From Bacteroidota bacterium (lineage in GTDB: Bacteria > Bacteroidota > Bacteroidia > Flavobacteriales_D > Crocinitomicaceae), in contig JACPUU010000008.1 of assembly GCA_016192075.1 (NCBI GenBank), forward strand, positions 62,001 to 126,000: a DNA stretch of 64,000 nt. Reading direction: 5' to 3'. Of the stretch, positions 35,954-45,054 are shown one piece after another. The notes under the pieces are model-generated. The model was not told where the DNA came from, ran no database searches, and worked only from the letters and a program-made list of their open reading frames with translations. Position 1 is the first letter of the stretch. Each line of letters begins with the position of its first letter. A program made the translations under genes and the position numbers.

Positions 35954-36001
35954 GGGATATATTGTAGGTACAACTCACGAGTTGTACCTACAATATATCC
36001 C
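35954..36001. repeat. 48-bp palindrome
   Basis: Perfect inverted repeat beginning GGGATATATTGTAGG and ACAACTC, a 2-nt centre (AC), and its complement. Same style as the element at 6796 (GTAGG-type arms) but a different sequence. It lies between the NSS transporter start and the end of the lipoprotein gene and may end the latter transcript. Confidence 0.8.
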
Positions 36002-36006
36002 GATTA

Positions 36007-36528
36007 TTAATCAACCACGTTATAATCGGCATCCATCAGAATAACGATGTCGTTAACCTCGTCGCCCAACTGGTAATGCACGGTTGCTTCAAAGCCTGCA
36101 ATGTCAGCCCAAACGCTTCGTTTCAGATGCATAAAAATGCGATTCGTTTGCGCAAATTCGGCCTGTTTTATCTGCAGTTCCTGCAATTTCAAACGGTATT
36201 CAAGTGATTTTATTTTGGCTTCTTTTGCCTCAGCCACATTGCCCGCCTTTTCAAGGTCTAATGATTTATACGACCAGTCGTCAACCATTAAATGAAGGGT
36301 ATCAATGTCTAACTGAATTAAGTTGATATTCTCTTCGATGGTCAGAATCATTTCATCCAATTCATTGTGCTTTACGGTATCAGTGATTGTAATTTCCACA
36401 TCAACAGAATCTCCCATAAAAAAATACGCACGTACGTTTTTTTCAATAAGTTCCTGATCAGAAAGTTTGGTTTCACCTTTACAACTAAAGATTAAAAAAG
36501 AAACGGACAGTAAAAGAAGGAGACGCAT
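36007..36528 (-). CDS. Putative lipoprotein with coiled-coil segment
   Basis: 173 residues from ATG 36528 (MRLLLLLSVSFLIFSCKG), where a lipobox (LIFS-Cys) gives a signal peptidase II site near residue 16. An upstream in-frame ATG adds an unlikely leader. The middle is helical, with heptad-like spacing (about 105-140). No family recognised. Its 3' end sits next to the palindrome at 35954. Confidence 0.75.
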   Translation of the reverse strand: MRLLLLLSVSFLIFSCKGETKLSDQELIEKNVRAYFFMGDSVDVEITITDTVKHNELDEMILTIEENINLIQLDIDTLHLMVDDWSYKSLDLEKAGNVAEAKEAKIKSLEYRLKLQELQIKQAEFAQTNRIFMHLKRSVWADIAGFEATVHYQLGDEVNDIVILMDADYNVVD

Positions 36529-36603
36529 AACACCAATTATTGTGCAAAGATGCGCAATATTTCTGACGCATTCTAATTCACCCGCGACAGGAAACAAAAG
36601 GGC

Positions 36604-36629
36604 AAAAAAAATCCGGCCGCAGCCGGATT
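36604..36629 (-). terminator. Terminator after the phosphate transporter gene
   Basis: On the - strand AATCCGGC and GCCGGATT form an 8-bp stem around TGCG and a run of seven T residues follows. It lies ~8 nt past the stop codon at 36637. Confidence 0.85.
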
Positions 36630-36636
36630 AATGTTT

Positions 36637-37695
36637 TTAGTTTACACCTGTCATATTCAGAATCCAGAATACCAGGGCGCCTAATAGCCCGCTGATTGGA
36701 ATGGTCAGAATCCATGCCCAGAGTAATGAGATTGTAACACCCCAGCGAACGGCCGAAACACGTTTGGTCATACCAACCCCGATAATGGAACCGGTAATGG
36801 TGTGGGTTGTACTAACAGGAATACCTAATTTTTCAGTCATAAACAAGGTAGCAGCACCGGCAGTTTCTGCAGCAACGCCCTCAAGCGGGGTTACCTTGGT
36901 AATTTTGGTACCCATGGTTTTGATAATTTTCCAGCCGCCAAACATGGTTCCGATTCCGATAGCAAAATAACAGGCAGCCGGAATCCAGTTAGGCAAATGG
37001 TTAATGACCAGTTTTCCCTTGGCATCCATTTCCTGACCGATGTGTGCCCATTCCGGAATTGGTTGTCCCGAAGCAGTCAACTGCGCCATGTATACCAGCA
37101 TTGCTGCGGCAATAATACCCATTACTTTTTGAGCATCGTTACCACCGTGGCCAATACTGAATAAAGCAGATGAAACCAACTGGAGTTTTTTGAACCAACG
37201 GTCAGCTTTTGACGGATTCGCTTTGCGGCAGATATTTACAATAATCAGTGTTATAATACTGGCAATGATCATACCCACAATTGGCGCTGCAAAAATGAAT
37301 GCAAACGTGATCAGAATTTTTTCCTGGTTAACAACGCCAAAGCCGGCATTGGCAACAGCTGCACCGGCAAAACCGCCAAGCAGTGTATGTGATGAGCTGG
37401 AAGGAATTCCAAACCACCAGGTTAAAAGGTTCCAGCAAATTGCTGCTATTAACCCGGCACAAACAACGGCAAAGGTTACAGAATCAGGATTAACAATTTT
37501 TGCAACTGTATCAGCCACTTTCAGGTCAAAAATCCAGAAGGCCAATACGTTGAAAAATGCGGCCCATAATACGGCCTGAAAAGGAGTCAGAACTTTCGTT
37601 GAAACGACAGTAGCAATAGAGTTGGCTGCATCGTGAAACCCATTAATAAGGTCAAAAAGAAGCGCCAGAAATATAATGGTGAGCAAAATTCCCAT
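36637..37695 (-). CDS. pitA: Low-affinity inorganic phosphate transporter (Pit family)
   Basis: 352 residues with ~10 membrane helices. Family motifs GFHDAANSIATVVSTKVLTP (about 19-38), HGGNDAQKVMGI (about 185-196) and PVSTTHTITGSIIG are complete. It moves phosphate (as metal-phosphate) with H+ or Na+. It follows the DUF47 gene by 41 nt, the usual Pit-DUF47 pair in bacteria, and shares the promoter region at 38418-38485. Confidence 0.95.
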   Translation of the reverse strand: MGILLTIIFLALLFDLINGFHDAANSIATVVSTKVLTPFQAVLWAAFFNVLAFWIFDLKVADTVAKIVNPDSVTFAVVCAGLIAAICWNLLTWWFGIPSSSSHTLLGGFAGAAVANAGFGVVNQEKILITFAFIFAAPIVGMIIASIITLIIVNICRKANPSKADRWFKKLQLVSSALFSIGHGGNDAQKVMGIIAAAMLVYMAQLTASGQPIPEWAHIGQEMDAKGKLVINHLPNWIPAACYFAIGIGTMFGGWKIIKTMGTKITKVTPLEGVAAETAGAATLFMTEKLGIPVSTTHTITGSIIGVGMTKRVSAVRWGVTISLLWAWILTIPISGLLGALVFWILNMTGVN

Positions 37696-37736
37696 TGTAA
37701 TAATTTTTTACGTTGAATAGATGATCAACCAATCAC

Positions 37737-38381
37737 TTAGGCGTGCTTAATGATAATTGACTGAATGACATTGGTAGCATCCTCACATTTGTCAGTTGCT
37801 GTTTCAAGTGCCTGAAGAACTTCTTTATTTTTAATCAGTTCAATTGCATCTTTTTCATTTTCGAAAAGATCTGCAATGGCTAAATCAAACAAATCATCTG
37901 CATGATTTTCAATGCTGTTTACACGCACACAGGCCTCACGGATTTTTGTGACATCACGCATGTTGCGCAATTCTTTCACTGCACCGTGCAGTTCATTGGA
38001 GGCAATTTGAATTAACTCCGCCAGTTTCTGCATTGAAGGTGTTATTTTTTCTACCTTATAAAGTTCCATTCTTTTTGAAGCTCCGTGAACGAAATCAGCA
38101 ATATCATCCAGTGAAGAAATTAATGCATGAATATCTTCACGGTCAAATGGCGTGATGAAATTGGCACTTAATTCTTTAAACGTTTCATGGGTTAACGAAT
38201 CTCCAACATGTTCCAATCTTTCAATTTCACGAATCAGTTCTTTTTTCCGGTCTGCACTAGGTGTATTTACCATTTCAACCAGGGCGTTTGAAATTTCGAT
38301 CAGGTTGGCTGTTGCTTTTTCGAAAAGAGTAAAAAACACTTTGTTTTTTGGCTGGAAATAGTGGAAAATGTTAAAGCTCAT
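37737..38381 (-). CDS. DUF47/PhoU-like phosphate transport regulator
   Basis: 214 residues, all helical, with the repeated E-x-x-x-D/E motifs of DUF47 proteins (IERLEHVGDSLTHETFKEL, about 62-82; NSIENHADDLFDLAIADLFE, about 155-175). The family is thought to gate Pit transporters. It leads the Pit operon with a Pho-box-like site upstream. Confidence 0.92.
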   Translation of the reverse strand: MSFNIFHYFQPKNKVFFTLFEKATANLIEISNALVEMVNTPSADRKKELIREIERLEHVGDSLTHETFKELSANFITPFDREDIHALISSLDDIADFVHGASKRMELYKVEKITPSMQKLAELIQIASNELHGAVKELRNMRDVTKIREACVRVNSIENHADDLFDLAIADLFENEKDAIELIKNKEVLQALETATDKCEDATNVIQSIIIKHA

Positions 38382-38417
38382 GTAGACTTTTTTTACGATT
38401 ATTAATTAAAGACGGTA

Positions 38418-38485
38418 CAAATATAGAGAGCTTTAAACTGGCACCCGGGCGGCAAACGTTACTTTAATGTTAACTTAACGTTAAG
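38418..38485 (-). promoter_or_regulatory. Candidate Pho-box promoter of the DUF47-Pit operon
   Basis: TATATTTG at 38425-38418 (- strand) matches the -7 consensus TAnnTTTG. Forty nt upstream, two 9-nt direct repeats TAATGTTAA (38465-38473) and TAACGTTAA (38476-38484, + strand) are spaced 11 nt, the spacing used by PhoB/OmpR-family dimers. No good -33 TTTG lies at 20 nt, which fits an activated promoter. Confidence 0.45.
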
Positions 38486-38626
38486 AACCGTTTGAAGGCA
38501 TAGGTAATAATTTGAAAAACAAATTATTACACAATCATCAACGGTGCAGAAAAAAAGGAAAAACACGCAAACACAGAACGTAGTGCTTTACTGTGTGAAA
38601 AAGAGGGCAACTGTTCAATATTGGAT

Positions 38627-40261
38627 TCAATTGGCTCTCAAAGCCGATAGCGCTGTGCCCGAAGCAAACTCTTTCAGCGCACGCTGCACATCCAGATCAT
38701 CTTCAAGATAAACGGTATAATACCCGTTGTCACTCCACAGGTGTCTGGCAATCTCAGCCTTGATACGGTTTTTGATCACCGGTTTGGAAACAACAATATC
38801 TTTTGGAATCTGCTCAACCCCCAGTTTTGCCGCATAACTTACAAAATCGGTAAACATGGTTTCAGTTACCACAAATGTGTTTACAAATTTATCTTTATCA
38901 GAACCGGTCAATGCTGCTCTGCGGGTATCGAGGAAACGGATGGCATAATGGTTGAAAATACTTTCATAATAAAGCTCTGTCAGGTAGTACGATGCACCGG
39001 CTGTATCATTGGGAATAAAAACATCCGGATAAATGCCGCCGCCGCCATATACAATACGACCGGCCGCTGTGGTGTATTTCAAATTCTCATCGTGTTTGAT
39101 GCTGTCTTCATTCATAAGTTCACCGCTTTCAAACCGGTTGAAATAATCACTTTCATAATCCACACCATCACCGTATGGTTTTTGAATGCTGCGCCCGGTT
39201 GGTGTATAATAACGTGAAATAGTCAGGCGCAATGCGCTGCCGTCGGTAAACTCCTCCTGCGTTTGTACCAGCCCTTTTCCAAATGACCGCCTGCCCATTA
39301 CCAGTCCACGGTCATTGTCCTGAATTGCACCTGCAACAATTTCACTGGCTGATGCAGAAAGCGAGTTGATGAGTACAATAACCTCAACATCTTCCAAAAC
39401 ACCACGGCCTGTGGCGTAATAATCTTCACGCGGACTTTTTCTACCCTCTGTATACACAATCAGTTTTCCCGATTCCAGGAACTGGTCTGCAATATCTGTA
39501 GCGGCAGACATAGAACCTCCGCCGTTGTTACGCAAATCGAAAATGAGTTTTTTCATTCCCTTTGCTTTGAGGTCGCTGGCGGCTGCGGTAAACTCATCAG
39601 CCGCACCGTAGGTAAAACTATTCAGTTTAATAAATCCAACGTCGTTACTCAACATCAGGGAAGCATCAATGCTGCTGATTGGAATGGTGCCGCGTATAAT
39701 GGAAAGATCTTTGGTAATGCCTTTCCGGTAAATTTTCACTTTCACTTTTGATCCCTCTTTCCCTTTTAAAAGAGACATCACACGTTCATTGCTCAGATCA
39801 ATGTTGGTAATTACAGTATCATCCACCACAATTAAACGGTCGCCGGGCAGCATACCCGCTTCTTCAGAAGGTGAACCCGGCAGCACATGCGTGGCTACCA
39901 ATGTATCATCGTGAATTAAAAACCGGATTCCGATTCCGCCAAAATTTCCTTCGAGCTGTTCATTCACCTCAGCCAGGTCACGCGCCGGAATATAGGCACT
40001 GTGTGGATCAAGTTTGGTGATCATACCCTCAATGGAACTTTCGATGAGCAAATCATGATCTACAGAATCCACATATTTATCTTCAATGAGTTCAAGAATG
40101 GTGTTAAACTTATTGCTGTTTTCAATTACCGGATTCTGAAACCCACCGTCTTTGATAAAAAACGTACCCAGCCAAACCCCGGCAGCAAGTGCCACTGCCA
40201 TCAACAGCGGAATTATAGCATAAACCGCGGTTTTTTTAGGTTGATTTGTTTCGTCACTCAT
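38627..40261 (-). CDS. S41-family C-terminal processing peptidase
   Basis: 544 residues. N-terminal signal anchor (about 11-34), PDZ domain (about 85-175; GIGIRF, GSPSEEAGMLPGD) and the S41 protease domain. Catalytic Ser in SLSASASEIVAGA (about 305-318) and Lys in RRSFGKGLVQ. Such Ctp/Tsp-like proteases trim periplasmic protein C-termini. The start overlaps the end of the dCMP deaminase gene by 4 nt. Confidence 0.95.
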   Translation of the reverse strand: MSDETNQPKKTAVYAIIPLLMAVALAAGVWLGTFFIKDGGFQNPVIENSNKFNTILELIEDKYVDSVDHDLLIESSIEGMITKLDPHSAYIPARDLAEVNEQLEGNFGGIGIRFLIHDDTLVATHVLPGSPSEEAGMLPGDRLIVVDDTVITNIDLSNERVMSLLKGKEGSKVKVKIYRKGITKDLSIIRGTIPISSIDASLMLSNDVGFIKLNSFTYGAADEFTAAASDLKAKGMKKLIFDLRNNGGGSMSAATDIADQFLESGKLIVYTEGRKSPREDYYATGRGVLEDVEVIVLINSLSASASEIVAGAIQDNDRGLVMGRRSFGKGLVQTQEEFTDGSALRLTISRYYTPTGRSIQKPYGDGVDYESDYFNRFESGELMNEDSIKHDENLKYTTAAGRIVYGGGGIYPDVFIPNDTAGASYYLTELYYESIFNHYAIRFLDTRRAALTGSDKDKFVNTFVVTETMFTDFVSYAAKLGVEQIPKDIVVSKPVIKNRIKAEIARHLWSDNGYYTVYLEDDLDVQRALKEFASGTALSALRAN

Positions 40262-40686
40262 AACTCCAAATTTTTTACATGATGAACCGCAATTCCATAT
40301 TCTGACAGAAAATCAATTCCGGAAGTGTCTTTGTACTGATACAGGTATACCACCCGTTTAATGCCTGACTGAATAATCAGTTTACTGCATTCTTTACAGG
40401 GAGATAAGGTAATATACAGTGTTGCGCCGTCAGCACTTTGTGTTGACTTGGCTACTTTCAGAATGGCGTTTGCCTCAGCATGCAGCACATACCAGTGTGT
40501 TTCACCATTGTCATCTTCACAGGCGTTGGTATAACCAGAAGGTGTTCCGTTATAACCATCTGAAATAATCATGTTGTCTTTGACAATGAGTGACCCTACC
40601 TGCTTGCGTTTGCAATGCGAAAGTTTTCCCCATTCATGAGCCATTTTTAAATAGGCCTGATCGTATTTTTCTTGTTTTGAATCCAC
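40258..40686 (-). CDS. dCMP deaminase family protein
   Basis: 142 residues from GTG 40686 (VDSKQEKYDQAYLKMAHEWG). A longer frame reaching 40794 has no homologous start. Zinc ligands are in HAEANAIL (His-Ala-Glu) and PCKECSK. Converts dCMP to dUMP for dTTP synthesis. Lies between sppA and the S41 protease with overlapping or short gaps. Confidence 0.93.
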   Translation of the reverse strand: MDSKQEKYDQAYLKMAHEWGKLSHCKRKQVGSLIVKDNMIISDGYNGTPSGYTNACEDDNGETHWYVLHAEANAILKVAKSTQSADGATLYITLSPCKECSKLIIQSGIKRVVYLYQYKDTSGIDFLSEYGIAVHHVKNLEL

Positions 40687-40738
40687 GGTGATGTTATAAC
40701 GCCAGTTGTATGAAAAAGTAAAGCGGGCTTCGTTAAAA

Positions 40739-42529
40739 TTAGTTAATCCAGAATAAATAAGGCATGCGCGCCTGGATACTTGATTTACCTTCAATGGTCA
40801 TCAAATAGTTGTAAATTTCAAAGAGCTGCATTTCAAGGTTTGATTTTTTGAGTGATGCCTCTTCAATGTTCTCCAGGTTATCGAGAATTTCAAATAAATT
40901 ATCTTCTTCTTTTTCAGGATAGATTTTGATTTTTATGTCTTCTTTGGCTATACCGGCCTGCTCAGCACCGTAAAAAACAGCATCGTAAATGCCGCCGTAT
41001 TCGTCAATCAACCCAATGCGCTTGGCATCTGTACCAGCCCATACACGGCCCTGCCCGATACTGTCTACCTCAGCCGTTGTCATGCCGCGGCCCTCAGCTA
41101 CCTTTGTAATAAAATCAAGATAAATGTCGTCTACGCCTTCCTGGAAAATGAGCAGTTCTGAATCAGTCAGTTTGCGGTTGGTAGACAACACAGCGTGATC
41201 ATTTGTTGTAACATGATCAAATGAAATACCCAGCTTGTTTTTGAACATATCACCGGTATAAGGTACAATTCCAAAAACGCCAATAGAACCGGTAATGGTA
41301 TTTGGCTCTGCAAATATTTTATCAGCCGCGCAGGAAATATAATATCCGCCTGAAGCAGCTACATCACCCATGGAAACAATAAATGGTTTTACGGCTTTTG
41401 TGAGCGTTACTTCACGCCAGATAACATCACTGGCAAGGGCACTGCCGCCCGGCGAATTCACACGCAGGATAACAGCCTTAATGGTAGAATCTGTGCGGGC
41501 ATCACGAATAAGTTCAGCCAGTGAATTACCACCAATCTCACCTACCTCACCATCACCGTCAACAATGTCACCTTCAGCAAAAATGAGTGCAATATTTTTC
41601 TTATCAAGTTTGCGGAGTGTGCGCTCATGTTTTGTTTTTTTGAGCGCGTATTTCTGAAAATTTACCAGTTCAAGCTCTTCCCCTTCTTTTGTACCGGCTT
41701 TTGATTTCAGCAATTCCAATACCTCATCGTAATACATTATTCCATCAGCCATTTTATAATCAACTGCATCACCTGATTTACGAATGTAAACACTGTCAGC
41801 TATCTCATTCAGTTCAGAAACCGAAATGCCGCGTGATTCACTGATGGCTGACAGCATGGTATTCCAAAGGGAGTTAATGTAGGTCTGTGTCTGGAGCCTG
41901 CTTTCATCACTCATTTTTTCATACATCAGCGGCTCTACTGCGCTTTTGAATTTGTTGTTTGACCCGCGGATAATCTGCATCTGAACATCCAGCTTTTCAA
42001 GTGCGCCTTTGACAAACATAATCTCAGCACCCAACCCTAAAAAATCAATCATACCGCTTGGAAAAACAAAAACCGAGTCAGCCGCCGAAGCCACATAATA
42101 GGCCTTTTTACTATAGTTTTCAGAATAGGCATAAATAAATTTTCCGCTGGTTTTAAAATCAATTAGCCCATCCCTGATTTCTTTGGTGGTAGCCATACCA
42201 GTACTCAAATCACCGCAATTCAGAAAAATACCTTCAATGTTTTTGTCTTCTTTGGCAATTTTTAATCCTTCCAGAATTTCATACAACCCAAATTTCTTGT
42301 TGATTGCAAACGATGCCGGATTAAAGTCAGCATAGGTATAATCACCTATATCACCGCTTAAGTCCATGTGAAGTACTGAGTTTTCTTTAACCACCAGCTT
42401 TTTGGGGGTAAACAGGTCATCAAAGCCGGCAAGCATGGCATTCAGAATCATAAAAAACACAGCCATTGCAATAAGGCCGGCTAAAACACTGGATAAAAGG
42501 CTTGCCCAAAAAGTTTTCCAAAAGGTCAT
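40739..42529 (-). CDS. sppA: Signal peptide peptidase SppA, long form
   Basis: 596 residues from ATG 42529 (MTFWKTFWASLL); the next upstream ATG adds a mismatched leader. One N-terminal membrane helix (about 8-34). The two homologous halves of a 67K-type SppA are visible, with the Lys active site in YSENYSKKAYYVASAAD and the Ser active site in GDVAASGGYYISCAADKI. It degrades signal peptides left after export. Confidence 0.95.
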   Translation of the reverse strand: MTFWKTFWASLLSSVLAGLIAMAVFFMILNAMLAGFDDLFTPKKLVVKENSVLHMDLSGDIGDYTYADFNPASFAINKKFGLYEILEGLKIAKEDKNIEGIFLNCGDLSTGMATTKEIRDGLIDFKTSGKFIYAYSENYSKKAYYVASAADSVFVFPSGMIDFLGLGAEIMFVKGALEKLDVQMQIIRGSNNKFKSAVEPLMYEKMSDESRLQTQTYINSLWNTMLSAISESRGISVSELNEIADSVYIRKSGDAVDYKMADGIMYYDEVLELLKSKAGTKEGEELELVNFQKYALKKTKHERTLRKLDKKNIALIFAEGDIVDGDGEVGEIGGNSLAELIRDARTDSTIKAVILRVNSPGGSALASDVIWREVTLTKAVKPFIVSMGDVAASGGYYISCAADKIFAEPNTITGSIGVFGIVPYTGDMFKNKLGISFDHVTTNDHAVLSTNRKLTDSELLIFQEGVDDIYLDFITKVAEGRGMTTAEVDSIGQGRVWAGTDAKRIGLIDEYGGIYDAVFYGAEQAGIAKEDIKIKIYPEKEEDNLFEILDNLENIEEASLKKSNLEMQLFEIYNYLMTIEGKSSIQARMPYLFWIN

Positions 42530-42637
42530 AGAAAGCGGATTTTCAACAAAGTTACGAAACAAGGCAATAGAAATTACAGTGATTTGGTTGGGAGGCTGAA
42601 TTAATGGTTAAACGCTTTTCAGCCATGCCGGACAACA

Positions 42638-42668
42638 TTGATGCAATTCAGCCGTTTTTGTACCTTTG
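42638..42668 (+). promoter_or_regulatory. Promoter of the glycosyltransferase pair
   Basis: TACCTTTG at 42661-42668 matches TAnnTTTG and a TTG at 42638-42640 sits 20 nt upstream. Transcription would start about 42673-42676, at or next to the GTG chosen as start of the first glycosyltransferase, implying a leaderless message. Confidence 0.55.
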
Positions 42669-42674
42669 ACCTGC

Positions 42675-43790
42675 GTGCCTGCCAAAAAAATCATAGTTTC
42701 GGTTACGAATGATCTTTACACGGATAACCGTGTACGCAAGGTATGTGAATTCCTGGTAAAGCATGGGTTTGAGGTTACCCTGGTGGGGCGCAGGCTGAGC
42801 CACAGTCATAACCTGGACAGCCTGCCCTATAAAACCAAACGTTTCAGGCTGCCCTTTACAAAGGGGCCGCTTTTTTATGCCGTGTATAACCTGCGGCTAT
42901 TCATTTACCTGCTTTTTCACAAAGCCGATCTGCTGGTGTCTAACGACCTTGATACGCTTTTGGCGAACCACTGGGCCCGTAAATTCAAACGCCGTTGCCG
43001 GCTTATTTATGATTCACATGAATATTTTATTGGGGTGCCCGAATTGCTTGAAAAACCACGTGTACAAAATTTCTGGCGGCGCATTGAAAAAAAATGCCTG
43101 CCAAAGGTAGATAAAATGTATACCGTGAATGAATCCATTGCCGGTTTGTACCATCGTGAATACGGAATTCCAATAGCCGTTGTACGCAATATTTCAGATG
43201 CCCCGGCCGGTTTTCAAAAAAAAACACGAGCTGAATTAGGCCTTCCGTCAGACAAACGCATTGTAATTTTTCAGGGCGCCGGCATTAACGTTCAGCGTGG
43301 TGCTGAAGAACTGATGGAAGCCATTCAGCAGGTTGAAAATACCATTCTCATTTTTGTAGGCAGTGGTGATGTCATTGACCAGCTTAAAGCAACCGTTAAG
43401 CGGAACAACTGGGAGCAGCGCATTTTGTTTTTTGGCAAAAAACCTTACCTGGAATTGCTGAATTATACAGCCGTTTCAGACGTGGGCGTTTCATTGGATA
43501 AAGACACCAACATCAATTACCGGTACTCATTGCCCAACAAAATTTTCGATTACATACACTGCGGCATTCCGCTGCTTGTTTCTGATTTGCCTGAAATACG
43601 CAAAATTGTAGATCACTATGATGTTGGCCTGGTTACACCCTCACACAAGCCCACTGATATTGCCGCCTGCCTTAACCGTTTGTTTCAGGATCAGGCACTG
43701 TATCAGCGGCTGAAAGCAAATACAAAAAAGGCAGCAACTGACCTGACCTGGGAACACGAATGCCGGCAGCTTGAAAAAATTTACCTTTGA
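42675..43790 (+). CDS. Glycosyltransferase, GT4-like
   Basis: 371 residues from GTG 42675; a TTG at 42666 is in frame but lies inside the -7 box. N-terminal Rossmann half (KKIIVSVTNDLYTDNRVRKV) and C-terminal donor domain (VIFQGAGINVQRGAEELMEAI, RYSLPNKIFDYIHCGIPLLVS with Glu-x7-like sites). Likely adds a sugar in an envelope glycan pathway; donor and acceptor unknown. The next glycosyltransferase follows after 6 nt. Confidence 0.9.
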   Translation: MPAKKIIVSVTNDLYTDNRVRKVCEFLVKHGFEVTLVGRRLSHSHNLDSLPYKTKRFRLPFTKGPLFYAVYNLRLFIYLLFHKADLLVSNDLDTLLANHWARKFKRRCRLIYDSHEYFIGVPELLEKPRVQNFWRRIEKKCLPKVDKMYTVNESIAGLYHREYGIPIAVVRNISDAPAGFQKKTRAELGLPSDKRIVIFQGAGINVQRGAEELMEAIQQVENTILIFVGSGDVIDQLKATVKRNNWEQRILFFGKKPYLELLNYTAVSDVGVSLDKDTNINYRYSLPNKIFDYIHCGIPLLVSDLPEIRKIVDHYDVGLVTPSHKPTDIAACLNRLFQDQALYQRLKANTKKAATDLTWEHECRQLEKIYL

Positions 43791-43796
43791 TAACAG

Positions 43797-44972
43797 ATGG
43801 CATCTCTGACAGAAAATAGCCCTTATACTGCTCCAAGCCTGCACCTGGTGGCATTTGATGTGCCTTATCCACCAAACTACGGCGGTATCGTAGACGTGTT
43901 TTACAAACTAAAATCGTTGCACGAGGCGGGTGTGCGGATAATTTATCATTGCTTTTATTACCGCGGGCATAACCGCCCCAACGATGAGTTAAAAAAATAC
44001 TGTGCTGAAATTTATTATTACAAACGAACTAAAAACCTGATCAGGCTTATTTTTGGTGCTAACCCTTATGTAGTAACCAGCCGCAATCATCCTGACCTTT
44101 TGAAGAATTTGTGTAAAACAAATGATCCCATTTTTTTTGACGGACTTCAGACCTGTTTTTACCTGAATCATCCCGACCTTGAATCACGGAAAAAATATGT
44201 GCGGGCCAACAACATTGAGCATACCTATTACCGTGAACTGGCAAAAGTAGAACGAAACCGGCTTAAACGAATTTACCTGGACCGGGAAGCCGACCGGCTT
44301 GAACTTTTTGAACCTGAACTTAAAAAAGCAGATGCTATTTTTGCCGTTGCAAAAATGGACCTGGAGCATTTTGAAACCTATTCAAAAACCCTCTATGTTC
44401 CGCCGTTTTTTAATACCGATCACGCCCGTAAAGAAGTTAATAAAAGCGGTATTAAAGGTCGGTTTGTTTTGTTCCAGGGAAACCTGCGTATACGTGAAAA
44501 TGAACTGGCTGCCAAATTCATTATTAACGAAGTGGCACCGCTCACCAATCATAAAATTGTGATTGCCGGCAAATCACCTTCTACCTGGTTGAAGAACGAA
44601 GCCTCAATTCAGGAAAATGTACAGCTGATTGATACACCACCCGCTGTTCAAATGGATTCCCTGATTCAGTACGCACATATTAATTTGCTGATTACGTTTC
44701 AGCAAACGGGCATTAAATTAAAGCTGCTGCACGCACTTGATTCAGGCAAACACATTATCATCAATTCTAAAATGGATGATAGCGGTGTATTTGCTGAACT
44801 GTGTTACGTAAAAGATACGGCTGAAAATATTGCTGCAAAAATTGATGATTTGATGAAGGTTGAATTTACGGAGCAAATGGCGCTTGAACGGCATTCAAAA
44901 TTTTCAGCAACATTTGACAACCGCCGCAGTGCAAGGCGAATTATTGAAACGATTTTTGGAACCTTGCTGTAA
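43797..44972 (+). CDS. Glycosyltransferase family 4-like protein
   Basis: 391 residues with ATG 43797. Starts with a Rossmann-like nucleotide fold (LHLVAFDVPYPPNYGGIVDVFYKLKSL, split by a loop) and has a C-terminal donor-binding fold (VLFQGNLRIRENELAAKFI, GIKLKLLHALDSGKHIIIN). Similar in plan to the previous gene, with which it forms an operon ending at the terminator 44983-45030. No substrate can be named. Confidence 0.85.
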   Translation: MASLTENSPYTAPSLHLVAFDVPYPPNYGGIVDVFYKLKSLHEAGVRIIYHCFYYRGHNRPNDELKKYCAEIYYYKRTKNLIRLIFGANPYVVTSRNHPDLLKNLCKTNDPIFFDGLQTCFYLNHPDLESRKKYVRANNIEHTYYRELAKVERNRLKRIYLDREADRLELFEPELKKADAIFAVAKMDLEHFETYSKTLYVPPFFNTDHARKEVNKSGIKGRFVLFQGNLRIRENELAAKFIINEVAPLTNHKIVIAGKSPSTWLKNEASIQENVQLIDTPPAVQMDSLIQYAHINLLITFQQTGIKLKLLHALDSGKHIIINSKMDDSGVFAELCYVKDTAENIAAKIDDLMKVEFTEQMALERHSKFSATFDNRRSARRIIETIFGTLL

Positions 44973-44982
44973 CCAGGTTTTA

Positions 44983-45030
44983 ATCCAAAAAGAAAGGGGC
45001 GGAAGATTTTCCGCCCCTTTCTTTTTGGAT
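44983..45030. terminator. Bidirectional terminator with GGGGCGGAA core
   Basis: Perfect 22-bp palindrome ATCCAAAAAGAAAGGGG-CGGAA, loop GATT, complement. The core GGGGCGGAA-GATT-TTCCGCCCC matches 14702-14739 exactly. It separates the convergent glycosyltransferase and ftsE genes. Confidence 0.88.
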
Positions 45031-45054
45031 ATTATGCTTCTGCTACTTTTAGTT

